64,000 bases of DNA from an uncultured Arenicella sp. (GTDB lineage Bacteria > Pseudomonadota > Gammaproteobacteria > Arenicellales > Arenicellaceae). Positions 8,548 to 16,773 of the stretch are shown piece by piece. Both the position numbers and the translations under genes were made by a program. Location: NCBI GenBank assembly GCA_937974565.1, contig CALJWL010000012.1, positions 1 to 64,000 of the forward strand, in the 5' to 3' direction. The number at the start of each line of letters is the position of its first letter. Within the stretch, counting starts at the first letter, position 1. The notes beneath the pieces are model-generated. The model did not search any database and had not been told where the DNA came from. It saw only the letters and a program-made list of their open reading frames with translations.

Positions 8548-9264
8548 ATGAGTCAGCAACAATACGCGCAAGAAAAATTGCAATTCATTCAAGCACGTAT
8601 AAGCGAGGCTGAGCAAAAACACAATCGTGCTACCGATAGCGTCACCCTTGTTGGTGCCAGCAAACGACAGGAAATTGAGTTGATTAAGGCGTTTGCTAAT
8701 GCTGGGCTTTGCCATACGGGAGAAAACTACTTACAAGAAGGCATTGATAAACGAAGTGCGTTGACAGAGTTAAAGTTAACATGGCACTTCATAGGACACA
8801 TTCAGTCAAATAAAACCAAGTCCATTGCCGAGCATTTTGACTGGGTGCATGGCGTGGATCGGCTAAAAATTGCGCAGCGCCTAGCGGCTCAAAACCCCAG
8901 AAGCACCCCCATCAAACTGTTAATCCAAATCAATTTAGACAATGAAGACAGCAAAAGCGGCGTGAGTGTAGAAAAAGCCCCTGAGCTTGCCGATCAAATT
9001 CAACAATTGAACCATTGTTCGCAAATCACACGCGGTGGTGTCAGTCTCAAAGGGTTGATGGCCATCCCCAAAGCGAAAGACCACATCGACGAGCAACGCG
9101 CGACATTCGCCAAGGCACAAGAATTATTAGCCTTAACCAATCAACGCTACGGTTTGTCACTCACCGAGCTGTCTATGGGGATGTCCGGTGATTTGGAAGC
9201 GGCGATAGCCGAAGGCGCCACCATCGTGCGCATCGGCACAGACCTCTTCGGAGCGCGCAAATAA
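8548..9264 (+). CDS. yggS: PLP homeostasis protein YggS/PipY
   Basis: A 238-residue single-domain TIM-barrel protein binding pyridoxal 5'-phosphate, involved in vitamin B6 and amino-acid homeostasis without a known catalytic reaction. The PLP lysine is Lys39 in LVGASKRQ. Other family marks are GENYLQEG, WHFIGHIQSNK, LIQINLDNEDSKSGV, GLMAIP and the phosphate-binding C-terminus SMGMSGDLEAAIAEGATIVR followed by IGTDLFGAR. It is the first gene of the series with proC, yggT and metXW, the conserved neighbourhood of this family. Confidence 0.95.
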   Translation: MSQQQYAQEKLQFIQARISEAEQKHNRATDSVTLVGASKRQEIELIKAFANAGLCHTGENYLQEGIDKRSALTELKLTWHFIGHIQSNKTKSIAEHFDWVHGVDRLKIAQRLAAQNPRSTPIKLLIQINLDNEDSKSGVSVEKAPELADQIQQLNHCSQITRGGVSLKGLMAIPKAKDHIDEQRATFAKAQELLALTNQRYGLSLTELSMGMSGDLEAAIAEGATIVRIGTDLFGARK

Positions 9265-9361
9265 ATACCGCAACACTTGGGTTATTACCCCTTAAACCGC
9301 TACAATAAGTGTTCAGCGAGTCGTGCTTAAGCGAATTTCAATAATCGTTCACACTTAAAAA

Positions 9362-10234
9362 ATGACAACCTCAGATCAATCAATGCAAATTTCAAGCAAA
9401 ACTATCGCACGCGAACCTAACATTGGTTTTATTGGGGGTGGCAACATGGCATCCAGCCTAATCGTTGGTTTGCTAAATCAAGGCCAAGTAAACGCTCGCA
9501 ATTTGTTCTTATTCGAACCTAATACAGAGAAAGCCGCCGAACTGGAAAAGCAACACGGCATCAACATCGCAGCCAATAACAACGAGTTGGTAGAACAATG
9601 CGATGTGGTGGTGATTGCGGTCAAGCCTCAAGTGCTTAAGAATGTGCTGCAACCACTGATCGGCTCATTCAACAACAAGCGCCCACTTATTGTGTCAGTG
9701 GTTGCTGGCATAACAGCGTCATCAATTAATGGTTGGCTTAATGGCGATTTCGCTATTGTACGAGTTATGCCTAATACCCCAGCATTAATCGGCATGGGTG
9801 CCAGCGGCATGTACGCCAATGATCGTGTGTCGGCCGCCGAGCGTGAGTTGACCGCGCAACTAATGAATGCCGTGGGTCACAGCGTTTGGGTAACCAAGGA
9901 ACAAGACATAGACAGCGTCACCGCTTTATCAGGCAGTGGCCCTGCGTACTTTATGTTATTTATAAAAAGCCTAATCGAAAGTGCGCAGACCGCTGGGCTG
10001 GACACTGACGTAGCCAAGACCTTGGCATTGCAAACCGCCGCGGGCACAGCCGAACTAATACGCAGCAATAATTTACCGTTGCAAACGCTGATTGACAACG
10101 TCACCTCACCCAATGGCACCACAGAACAAGCTCTGCGCTCGTTTCAAAACGACGGTCTTTCTCGCATTGTTAATAATGCCTTCAGCGCGGCCAAACGTCG
10201 CTCAGAAGAGTTAGCCGAAGAATTAAAAAATTAA
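9362..10234 (+). CDS. proC: Pyrroline-5-carboxylate reductase
   Basis: ProC reduces 1-pyrroline-5-carboxylate to L-proline with NAD(P)H, the last step of proline synthesis. The 290-residue protein has a Rossmann glycine motif GFIGGGNMASSLI at about 22-34, VVIAVKPQVL, VRVMPNTPALIGMGASGMY and the C-terminal dimerisation domain with TALSGSGPAYFMLFIKSLIE and NVTSPNGTTEQALRSF. There is an N-terminal extension of about 18 residues before the usual start; an internal start is possible, but the first ATG is kept. It follows yggS after 97 bp and precedes yggT by 16 bp. Confidence 0.95.
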   Translation: MTTSDQSMQISSKTIAREPNIGFIGGGNMASSLIVGLLNQGQVNARNLFLFEPNTEKAAELEKQHGINIAANNNELVEQCDVVVIAVKPQVLKNVLQPLIGSFNNKRPLIVSVVAGITASSINGWLNGDFAIVRVMPNTPALIGMGASGMYANDRVSAAERELTAQLMNAVGHSVWVTKEQDIDSVTALSGSGPAYFMLFIKSLIESAQTAGLDTDVAKTLALQTAAGTAELIRSNNLPLQTLIDNVTSPNGTTEQALRSFQNDGLSRIVNNAFSAAKRRSEELAEELKN

Positions 10235-10250
10235 AACTCGACTTTAAACT

Positions 10251-10820
10251 ATGCAATATCTACAAAACGCGACATCCTATCTCGCCGCAGCGCTTATTAG
10301 CTTCGCTCTTTACTTAGTACTGATGAGGTTTTGGATGCAATGGGTGCGCGCTGATTTTCGTAATGAACTGGGCCAGTTTATTATCACTCTAACCAACCCA
10401 ATTATTATTCCTTTACGCAGAGTCATTCCAAGCATTGGGACAATAGATACGGCGACCCTGTTATTAGCGTATTTAATCAGTTTATTAAAGTTACTTACCT
10501 TAATCTGGCTGTCTTCGGCCACAGCACCTCTGAGCGCTTACTTTCCAGCCTTGTTGATAGTGGCTTTTGGCATTCTACTGCAAGCCTGTGTTTACCTGTT
10601 TATGGGCGCGATTTTCATTAGCATTATTGCCAGTTGGGTTGCTCCGCACAGTTATCATCCAATTTTGAGTGTGGTGCGTTCAATTAGCGAACCTATTTTA
10701 GCCCCCGCTCGGAAGCTCATTCCCCCGATAGGTGGCTTAGACTTATCACCGATGGTGGTTTTGTTGTTTCTGAACGTCTCCTTACACCTATTAGTTGCTC
10801 CCTTACTGAGCTTTTTCTAA
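10251..10820 (+). CDS. yggT: YggT family membrane protein
   Basis: A 189-residue inner-membrane protein made of two YggT repeats. Each repeat has two helices around an amphipathic segment carrying a P-hydrophobic-R motif: ITLTNPIIIPLRRVIPSIG at about 45-63 and VRSISEPILAPARKLIPPIG further on. Related proteins have roles in cell envelope or osmotic tolerance, but the exact function in gammaproteobacteria is not settled. It is encoded 16 bp after proC and 16 bp before metX, so most likely co-transcribed. Confidence 0.9.
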   Translation: MQYLQNATSYLAAALISFALYLVLMRFWMQWVRADFRNELGQFIITLTNPIIIPLRRVIPSIGTIDTATLLLAYLISLLKLLTLIWLSSATAPLSAYFPALLIVAFGILLQACVYLFMGAIFISIIASWVAPHSYHPILSVVRSISEPILAPARKLIPPIGGLDLSPMVVLLFLNVSLHLLVAPLLSFF

Positions 10821-10836
10821 TCACGGCACCTAATAC

Positions 10837-12024
10837 ATGTTTGTTCCCCCCGATCATTCCGTTGGCATCGTCACTCCTAAGACCGTTGTCTTCGATGAAC
10901 CATTAGAATTGGAAAGCAAAGGCCGACTCGAATCTTATCAGCTCGTCTACGAAACCTATGGCACGCTTAACTCAAATAAGAGCAACGCTGTTTTAATCTG
11001 CCACGCTTTAAGTGGGGACCATCATGTGGCCGGTTACCACGCCGTGGAATCAGGTCAAGATCAGTCCAAAACAAAAGGCTGGTGGGATACTATGATTGGC
11101 CCGGGCAAACCAATCGACACCAATCGTTTTTATGTGGTCAGCTCAAATAATGTAGGCGGTTGTAATGGCAGCACAGGGCCAAGTTCAACAAACCCCAATA
11201 CCAACAAACCTTATGGTCCTGACTTCCCTATTGTCACCGTTGCAGACTGGGTGCGCACTCAAGCTAAGTTAAGCGATCATCTTGGCATAGAGCAATGGGC
11301 TGCCGTAGTGGGTGGCAGCTTGGGTGGCATGCAAGCCCTACAGTGGAGTATTACGTTTCCAGACCGTCTACGACATTGCTTGGTCATTGCATCGGCCCCT
11401 AAGTTAAATGCACAAAACATCGGGTTTAACGATGTGGCTAGGCAAGCCATTCGCACAGACCCAGATTTTCACAACGGCAATTATTACAATCAACATACCT
11501 CTCCCGCTCGCGGCATGAGGGTAGCCCGCATGATCGGCCACATCACTTACCTATCGGAAGACATGATGGGGCTTAAATTCGGCCGTGACCTGCGTAAAAA
11601 ATCTAAATTTGATTATGAATTCACCCCGGAGTTTGAGGTCGAAAGCTATCTCCGCCACCAAGGTGATCGATTTGTGAATCGGTTTGATGCCAACACGTAC
11701 TTATTAATGACCAAGGCGTTAGACTACTTTGACCCAGCCGATGAGGCGGCCGGTTCTTTAACCAAAGCCCTTGATCAAGTTAAAGCCGATTTTTTAGTGG
11801 TGTCGTTCACTAGCGATTGGCGCTTTTCACCCGAACGTTCGCGAGAGATCGTTCGGGCTCTGCAAAGCAATAGAGTCAATGTTAGTTACTCTGAAATACA
11901 GTGCGATCAAGGCCACGATTCGTTTCTATTGGAAATCAAAGATTATATGGCGGTAATGCAATCCTACATGAACCGCATCGCTAACGAATGCTTACCAAAC
12001 CATCACGTTAAGGCGAATAAATGA
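10837..12024 (+). CDS. metX: Homoserine O-acyltransferase
   Basis: MetX acylates homoserine with acetyl-CoA or succinyl-CoA at the entry of methionine synthesis. The 395-residue protein is an alpha/beta hydrolase with nucleophile Ser161 in [10 protein letters not shown], Asp327 ([10 protein letters not shown]) and His360 (CDQGHDSF) completing the triad. N-terminal [14 protein letters not shown] and the [16 protein letters not shown] loop are family hallmarks. Which acyl donor is used cannot be told by eye; many gammaproteobacterial MetX proteins use succinyl-CoA. It overlaps metW by four bases (ATGA), indicating translational coupling. Confidence 0.94.
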   Translation: MFVPPDHSVGIVTPKTVVFDEPLELESKGRLESYQLVYETYGTLNSNKSNAVLICHALSGDHHVAGYHAVESGQDQSKTKGWWDTMIGPGKPIDTNRFYVVSSNNVGGCNGSTGPSSTNPNTNKPYGPDFPIVTVADWVRTQAKLSDHLGIEQWAAVVGGSLGGMQALQWSITFPDRLRHCLVIASAPKLNAQNIGFNDVARQAIRTDPDFHNGNYYNQHTSPARGMRVARMIGHITYLSEDMMGLKFGRDLRKKSKFDYEFTPEFEVESYLRHQGDRFVNRFDANTYLLMTKALDYFDPADEAAGSLTKALDQVKADFLVVSFTSDWRFSPERSREIVRALQSNRVNVSYSEIQCDQGHDSFLLEIKDYMAVMQSYMNRIANECLPNHHVKANK

Positions 12025-12656
12025 CTGTACCCATTAGCCAATCCAAACTGCAATCAAATCTAACACGCTACGATCATCGCTTAATCAGTGAATGGGTGAC
12101 CGAGGGCAGCCGTGTGATTGATTTAGGATGCGGTAACGGTGCGCTACTCAAACATTTACACGCAGAAAAAAACGTCTCCGGTTATGGCGTAGAACTCAGT
12201 CAAGAGATGATCGCTCAGTGCATTGATAACGGAATAAACGTAATCCAATTTAACCTTGATCAAGGCTTAGGGCATTTTGACACCAACTCGTTTGATACCG
12301 TGATTCTCTCACTGACTCTGCAAGCCATGCGGCGCCCTAGAGAGTTGTTAAACGAAATGATGCGAGTCGGCAAGCAAGGCATTGTTACTTTTCCGAACTT
12401 CGCGCACTGGCGAAACCGTTGGCAGATCGCCATCAATGGCAAAATGCCCGAAAACGAACAACTGCCATACAAATGGTTTAATACCCCCAACATACATCTT
12501 TGTACCATTCGAGATTTTCATGCCTTGTGCCTAGATCTTGGCTTTGAAATCGAATCTTCAGTAGCGGTAAGAACAGACGGCCAACAGACCTTAGGCTTGA
12601 AAGCACTACCTAATGTATTTGGCGAAATCGCCTTATGTCGTTTTAGCAAACCTTAA
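12021..12656 (+). CDS. metW: Methionine biosynthesis protein MetW
   Basis: A 211-residue methyltransferase-fold protein that partners with MetX; in several proteobacteria MetW is needed for homoserine acyltransferase activity. The SAM-fold motif [15 protein letters not shown] lies at about 33-47, followed by [11 protein letters not shown], and the MetW-typical C-terminal half includes [30 protein letters not shown] and the end ALCRFSKP. The start codon overlaps the metX stop (ATGA). The next gene begins 13 bp later. Confidence 0.93.
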   Translation: MTVPISQSKLQSNLTRYDHRLISEWVTEGSRVIDLGCGNGALLKHLHAEKNVSGYGVELSQEMIAQCIDNGINVIQFNLDQGLGHFDTNSFDTVILSLTLQAMRRPRELLNEMMRVGKQGIVTFPNFAHWRNRWQIAINGKMPENEQLPYKWFNTPNIHLCTIRDFHALCLDLGFEIESSVAVRTDGQQTLGLKALPNVFGEIALCRFSKP

Positions 12657-12668
12657 CCTTAAAATACC

Positions 12669-13154
12669 ATGAATAATAACGATATTTTGCGCCGCCTGCG
12701 GTTCGCTTTTGATTTTTCGGATAACAACGCCGTGAGTTTCTTTGGCTTAGACCCAAGTTCAAACGCACCAATGAACAAAGAAGGCTATCGCGCTCGTCTG
12801 ACAAAAGACGACGACCCGGATTTTGTCGCCTGCACCGACGGTGAGTTGTGCGCATTTTTAGATGGGTTTGTGGTTGACCAACGCGGCCTAAAAGAACCTG
12901 CCCCTGAAGCACAGCCGCCTAAAGGCAGCGACTTTCGCCTAAGCAAAAACGACATTCTTAAAAAACTTCGAATTGCCTTAATGTTTCGTGAAGATGAGAT
13001 GTTAGAAACGTTGGAAATGGGCGGCACCAAATTATCCAAAGGCGAACTCGGCGCGCTCTTTCGCAAACCAGGTCACAAGCATTACCGAGAGTGCGGAAAT
13101 CAAGTGCTGAGGAACTTCATTAAAGGGTTAACTGAGCAGATTCGGGGCGAATGA
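12669..13154 (+). CDS. DUF1456 (YehS-like) protein
   Basis: A 161-residue soluble protein with two copies of the DUF1456 repeat. The first begins NNNDILRRLRFAFDFSDN near residue 2; the second begins SKNDILKKLRIALMFREDEM near residue 94. Each ends with a characteristic LDGFVVDQRG or LRNFIKGL segment. The family is widespread in gammaproteobacteria and has no established biochemical role. It starts 13 bp after metW and its stop overlaps the start of the next gene (ATGA), so it is probably transcribed with the metXW operon. Confidence 0.88.
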   Translation: MNNNDILRRLRFAFDFSDNNAVSFFGLDPSSNAPMNKEGYRARLTKDDDPDFVACTDGELCAFLDGFVVDQRGLKEPAPEAQPPKGSDFRLSKNDILKKLRIALMFREDEMLETLEMGGTKLSKGELGALFRKPGHKHYRECGNQVLRNFIKGLTEQIRGE

Positions 13155-13873
13155 GGCTAACATTACTGACTAATTATGACGCTGCCTCATCTTTGGCGTT
13201 ACGCTACCTTTTGCCCGAGTTAAACGATCATAAACTCACTGTTTTTTATACTGATAAACCCGCCACACTCAAGCCAACCTCCAAAGCATTAAAAGAACTT
13301 TCTCAGTTCGAACGTTCGCTGGCGGGGTTTGAAACGCCATTTTTAGCATCCAATGCAAAACGTCTTAATCATATCAATCAAGAAGAAGGCATGCGATGCT
13401 TTGTTGAAAGCGAGCCAGAATTGGTCGTCAGCATTCGCCACATGTCAATACTCAAAGAACCGGCCATCAGCATTCCTAAACACGGAGTAATCAATCTTCA
13501 TTCTGGACTCCTACCCTCTTACAGAGGCGTAATGGCGACATTTTGGGCGATGAAAAATGGCGAACAAAAAATTGGAACAACACTGCACACTGTCGATGAC
13601 CGCCGCATCGATACTGGGCAAATAATATCTCAGTCCGCGGCGCCGATTGCCTACGACAAATCTTATTTATGGAATACGCTCAGCCTGTATGAACGTGGCT
13701 GTCTTGATATTATTAACGCAGTCAAAATAATCAGCACCAAAGAAACCTTAACCTTTGCCCAACAACCCAACAATGGGAATTATTTTAGTTTCCCAACACA
13801 ACAAGATATAGAGCGTTGCAATTTCAAACTGTTTTACCCTAAAGAAGCCATGACATGGTTGTGTAAACGTTAG
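13151..13873 (+). CDS. Formyltransferase-domain protein (Fmt/PurN fold)
   Basis: A 240-residue protein with the formyltransferase fold used by Met-tRNA formyltransferase, glycinamide ribonucleotide transformylase and sugar N-formyltransferases. The catalytic triad is present: Asn115 and His117 in INLHSGLLPSYRGV and Asp154 in DDRRIDTGQII. There is no Fmt C-terminal tRNA-binding domain, and the first 80 residues differ from classical Fmt or PurN, so the acceptor is unknown. It overlaps the DUF1456 gene by 4 bp (ATGA), implying translational coupling. The family is certain; the substrate is not. Confidence 0.7.
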   Translation: MRLTLLTNYDAASSLALRYLLPELNDHKLTVFYTDKPATLKPTSKALKELSQFERSLAGFETPFLASNAKRLNHINQEEGMRCFVESEPELVVSIRHMSILKEPAISIPKHGVINLHSGLLPSYRGVMATFWAMKNGEQKIGTTLHTVDDRRIDTGQIISQSAAPIAYDKSYLWNTLSLYERGCLDIINAVKIISTKETLTFAQQPNNGNYFSFPTQQDIERCNFKLFYPKEAMTWLCKR

Positions 13874-13910
13874 CAAGGAGTCAAGGTAAAACAGGAGAGT
13901 CAGACAACAG

Positions 13911-13932
13911 GCGCGCAGCCGCCGCGCTATAT
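13911..13932 (+). terminator. Possible GC-rich terminator
   Basis: GCGCG at 13911-13915 pairs with CGCGC at 13923-13927 over a 7-nt loop, followed by TATATTTATTTTATT, 38 bp after the formyltransferase stop and between convergent genes. The stem is short (5 bp), so this is tentative. Confidence 0.35.
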
Positions 13933-14811
13933 TTATTTTATTGCGGTTGGCGCTTGTGCCATCAAACACCCTACCAACATCAACCCAGCGCCCAACAATG
14001 CCGCGGCCGTAAAACTCTCATCAAACACCCAATACCCCGCCATGGCACCAAACACGGCTTCTAAGGATAAAATTAACGAGGCGGAAAAAGGATCTGCTTT
14101 GTCCATGATCACCACCTGCAGAGTGTAAGCAAACCCAACTACGACAACGCCATTCACCAAAGGCCAAAGGAAACCCATCAGTTGTTCAGGGAACAACGCA
14201 CGTTCAAAAGTCAAAGAAAAGATAACACTGCAAATTGCGCAAAAGCCGAACTGATAAGCGGAGAGTTTAATTTGTGGATGTGCGCCCGCTTTAATTGACA
14301 ACACCAGGATGTGTAAGGCCCACATAACAGCGCCGAGCAACGCAATAGCATCGCCTTTTAGTGAGGGGCTTTGAGTGCCACCGGTCATGAGGTATAAGCC
14401 GACCATAGCGGTAATCCCGCCGAGCCACACGATGGCTGCGTAACGTACCCCTAAGAAAAAAGAGAGGGCCGGCACAATAATGACGTAAAGGCCTGTAATA
14501 AAAGCCACATTAGCCACACTGGTTTGCAATAAGGCCAGTTGTTGCAGCAGTGCGCCAAAAAATAACAACACACCTAACGCTACACCCAGCAATAACGTGG
14601 CTTTAGCGCTTTGCGTGGTTTCTTCAGAAACCAATCTATTACTGGCAAACCTAATAACTGGCAACAATGTTAGGGCGCCCAGCGCAAAGCGCCACGCATT
14701 AAAGGCACTGGGCTCTAGATATTCCATACCCAGTTTTTGAGGCACAAATCCCACCCCCAAAATAATGGCAATAAGAAACAGGCCGCCATTAACGGTCATT
14801 ACACTGTTCAC
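13933..14811 (-). CDS. EamA-family (DMT superfamily) transporter
   Basis: A 292-residue inner-membrane protein with ten predicted helices in two EamA repeats. The first repeat begins NGGLFLIAIILGVGFVPQKL, includes LEPSAFNAWRFALGAL and ends near LMTGG; the second includes GAVMWALHILVLSIKAG and ends ESFTAAALLGAGLMLVGCL. These are drug/metabolite exporters, with substrate unpredictable from sequence. It lies 37 bp downstream of the NhaC-type antiporter gene in the same direction. A second, unrelated EamA gene occurs at 53047-53934. Confidence 0.85.
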   Translation of the reverse strand: MNSVMTVNGGLFLIAIILGVGFVPQKLGMEYLEPSAFNAWRFALGALTLLPVIRFASNRLVSEETTQSAKATLLLGVALGVLLFFGALLQQLALLQTSVANVAFITGLYVIIVPALSFFLGVRYAAIVWLGGITAMVGLYLMTGGTQSPSLKGDAIALLGAVMWALHILVLSIKAGAHPQIKLSAYQFGFCAICSVIFSLTFERALFPEQLMGFLWPLVNGVVVVGFAYTLQVVIMDKADPFSASLILSLEAVFGAMAGYWVFDESFTAAALLGAGLMLVGCLMAQAPTAIK

Positions 14812-14848
14812 TTTATCTACTGATTATGTGGCTAATTGGTGAAGCAGC

Positions 14849-16372
14849 TTAGGTTGTTTTAGGGCTAGTGCCGTTAACGGCTGCCTGATCGATGCGCTTA
14901 ATTTTAATCATGAACCAAGCGTACAGCAGGGTCATAAAGGGGCTAATCAGATTAAAAAAACAATACGGCAGATACACCAGCGTGCCTATACCCAGCACAC
15001 TGGCATGATAAGCGCCGCATGTATTCCAAGGAATCAATACGGACGTGACGGTACCAGTGTCTTCTAGCGTGCGGCTTAAGTTTTCTGAGGCGTAACCTTT
15101 TTCTTTGTAAAGGCCCGCATACATACGGCCCGGTATGGCTACTGAGATATACTGATCCGACGTACTCAAATTCGTAACAATACACGTGCCAGTAGTGCAG
15201 GCGATTAAGCTGAAAAAGCCTTTGGCTAAGCCTTTAACCGACTCCATAATTCTCGTTAAATTACCGCACGCGTCCATCACCCCACCAAAGGTCATGGCCG
15301 CTAAAATCAGCCATACAGTGCCCAGCATGCCTTCCATGCCAGAAGCACTAAACAGCTCCGTAAGCATTGGCATACTGGTTGGCACTTGCAGGCCCTTGTA
15401 TAGCGTGTCCATCATCAAAACATATTGGGCACTGGGGTCGAAAGCCCCGCTCATAAAGCCCGACAACAGCGGTGAACCTACCATGCCGTCTGACAAGCGG
15501 CTAAGGAGTGGTTGCTGAAAGATAACCGCACAGATGGCCCCCACAATTATCCCCACAAACAATGATGGAATGGCGGGCACTTTTTTCATGATCATGGTCA
15601 ACACCACCACTGGCGGAATCAATAGCCAAAAAGAGATGTTGAAGGTTTCTTTTATCGCGGCTAACTCAAGCGATACATCAACCGCTGAGCCAGATGTTTC
15701 TAACCTAAGACCAATAATGGTAAATAAGATTAGGGAAATCACCATGGAAGGCCCAGTGGTGAACAGTAAATAACGAATATGATCGAAAACAGGGGTTTCA
15801 GTAACCGCTGCGGCCAAGTTGGTGGTGTCAGAGAGCGGAGAAATTTTATCACCAAAATAGGAACCCGAGATAATCGCGCCGCCGATAAGACCGTCGGGTA
15901 TTTCCAAAGCACGGCCAACGGCCACCATTGCTACACCAATAGTGGCAGCGGTTGACCACGAACTGCCACTCATTACCGAGGTAAGCGCGCAAGCGATACA
16001 ACAAGCCACCAGAAATATCGCAGGATTAAGCAACTTAAGCCCGTAATACACCAACGTTGGCACGGTGCCACTTAACAGCCAGATGCTAGCCAATGCGCCG
16101 ACCAATAATAAAATAATGATGGACGGCATGGCATTGCTGATAGTGGCAACGATGCGCTCTTGTATGTATGTCCATGTAATGCCTCTGGCAAGGCCAATGG
16201 CAGCGGTAAAACCCGCAACCAACAAAATCACCATTTGACTGGAGCCAGAGAGCGCGTCGTCGCCGTAGACAAACAGCACATTCCATGTGAGCGCGCCAAT
16301 TAATACTAACACTGGCAACAAGGCTAACCAAAGCGGCATAGGTTGGCTTGAGGCGTTTGCTGATGAGTGCAT
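14849..16372 (-). CDS. nhaC: NhaC-family Na+/H+ antiporter
   Basis: A 507-residue inner-membrane protein of about 12 helices. It matches NhaC-type antiporters: SVMSGSSWSTAATIGVAMVA, ISGSYFGDKISPLSDTTNLA, GGVMDACGNLTRIM, NLSTSDQYISVAIPGRMYAG and EDTGTVTSVLIPWNTCGAYH are family signatures. The role is sodium extrusion coupled to proton (or, in relatives, malate or lactate) uptake, which fits a marine lifestyle. Start ATG. The 400-bp gap upstream separates it from the divergent TonB receptor gene. Confidence 0.88.
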   Translation of the reverse strand: MHSSANASSQPMPLWLALLPVLVLIGALTWNVLFVYGDDALSGSSQMVILLVAGFTAAIGLARGITWTYIQERIVATISNAMPSIIILLLVGALASIWLLSGTVPTLVYYGLKLLNPAIFLVACCIACALTSVMSGSSWSTAATIGVAMVAVGRALEIPDGLIGGAIISGSYFGDKISPLSDTTNLAAAVTETPVFDHIRYLLFTTGPSMVISLILFTIIGLRLETSGSAVDVSLELAAIKETFNISFWLLIPPVVVLTMIMKKVPAIPSLFVGIIVGAICAVIFQQPLLSRLSDGMVGSPLLSGFMSGAFDPSAQYVLMMDTLYKGLQVPTSMPMLTELFSASGMEGMLGTVWLILAAMTFGGVMDACGNLTRIMESVKGLAKGFFSLIACTTGTCIVTNLSTSDQYISVAIPGRMYAGLYKEKGYASENLSRTLEDTGTVTSVLIPWNTCGAYHASVLGIGTLVYLPYCFFNLISPFMTLLYAWFMIKIKRIDQAAVNGTSPKTT

Positions 16373-16773
16373 AAAAACCTTCTTATGATTTGTTTTTCAT
16401 GACGAATAGTAAATTTTTATTTTGTGTCGTTCTATATCTTAAATGCTTTTAGTAAAAAGCTTTTTTTGACATTGCACTTATTCAAAACATAATAAACGAG
16501 TTATCCAAATGAACCATCACTATTTATTTCATATTCATAATTATAATTAGATGAAAGCAGATGTTTTTACGACATACTTAACATCTGTTAATCAATTACT
16601 CAGATTGGCATCTTGTTGCGCAAAAAAAACAAGCGTAGCATTAGCGGTTCAGTGATCGACACTCAAGTTCACTGAGGGCGTCTAGTGTTACAATAATTCT
16701 AAAGACACATATAGTTAAAACCCTAAGACAATTAGAAATCGCGAATATCATTTATTCGCAGGAGAGTAAGTTA
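16373..16773. other. AT-rich divergent intergenic region
   Basis: A 401-bp AT-rich gap between the antiporter and TonB-receptor genes. It contains one good promoter-like sequence for the plus strand (annotated separately) and an AAAAGCTTTT palindrome just before it. I see no open frame or RNA gene. Confidence 0.5.
16466..16495 (+). promoter_or_regulatory. Putative sigma70 promoter for the TonB receptor gene
   Basis: A perfect -35 TTGACA at 16466-16471 is followed by CATAAT at 16488-16493 (16-bp spacing) or TAATAA at 16490-16495 (18-bp spacing). It lies about 280 bp upstream of the start codon, leaving a long leader in which I see no riboswitch. Confidence 0.4.

Noticed and set aside
16466-16773. 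A possible riboswitch in the long leader of the TonB receptor gene
   Set aside because: No cobalamin-, TPP- or similar conserved box can be recognised.
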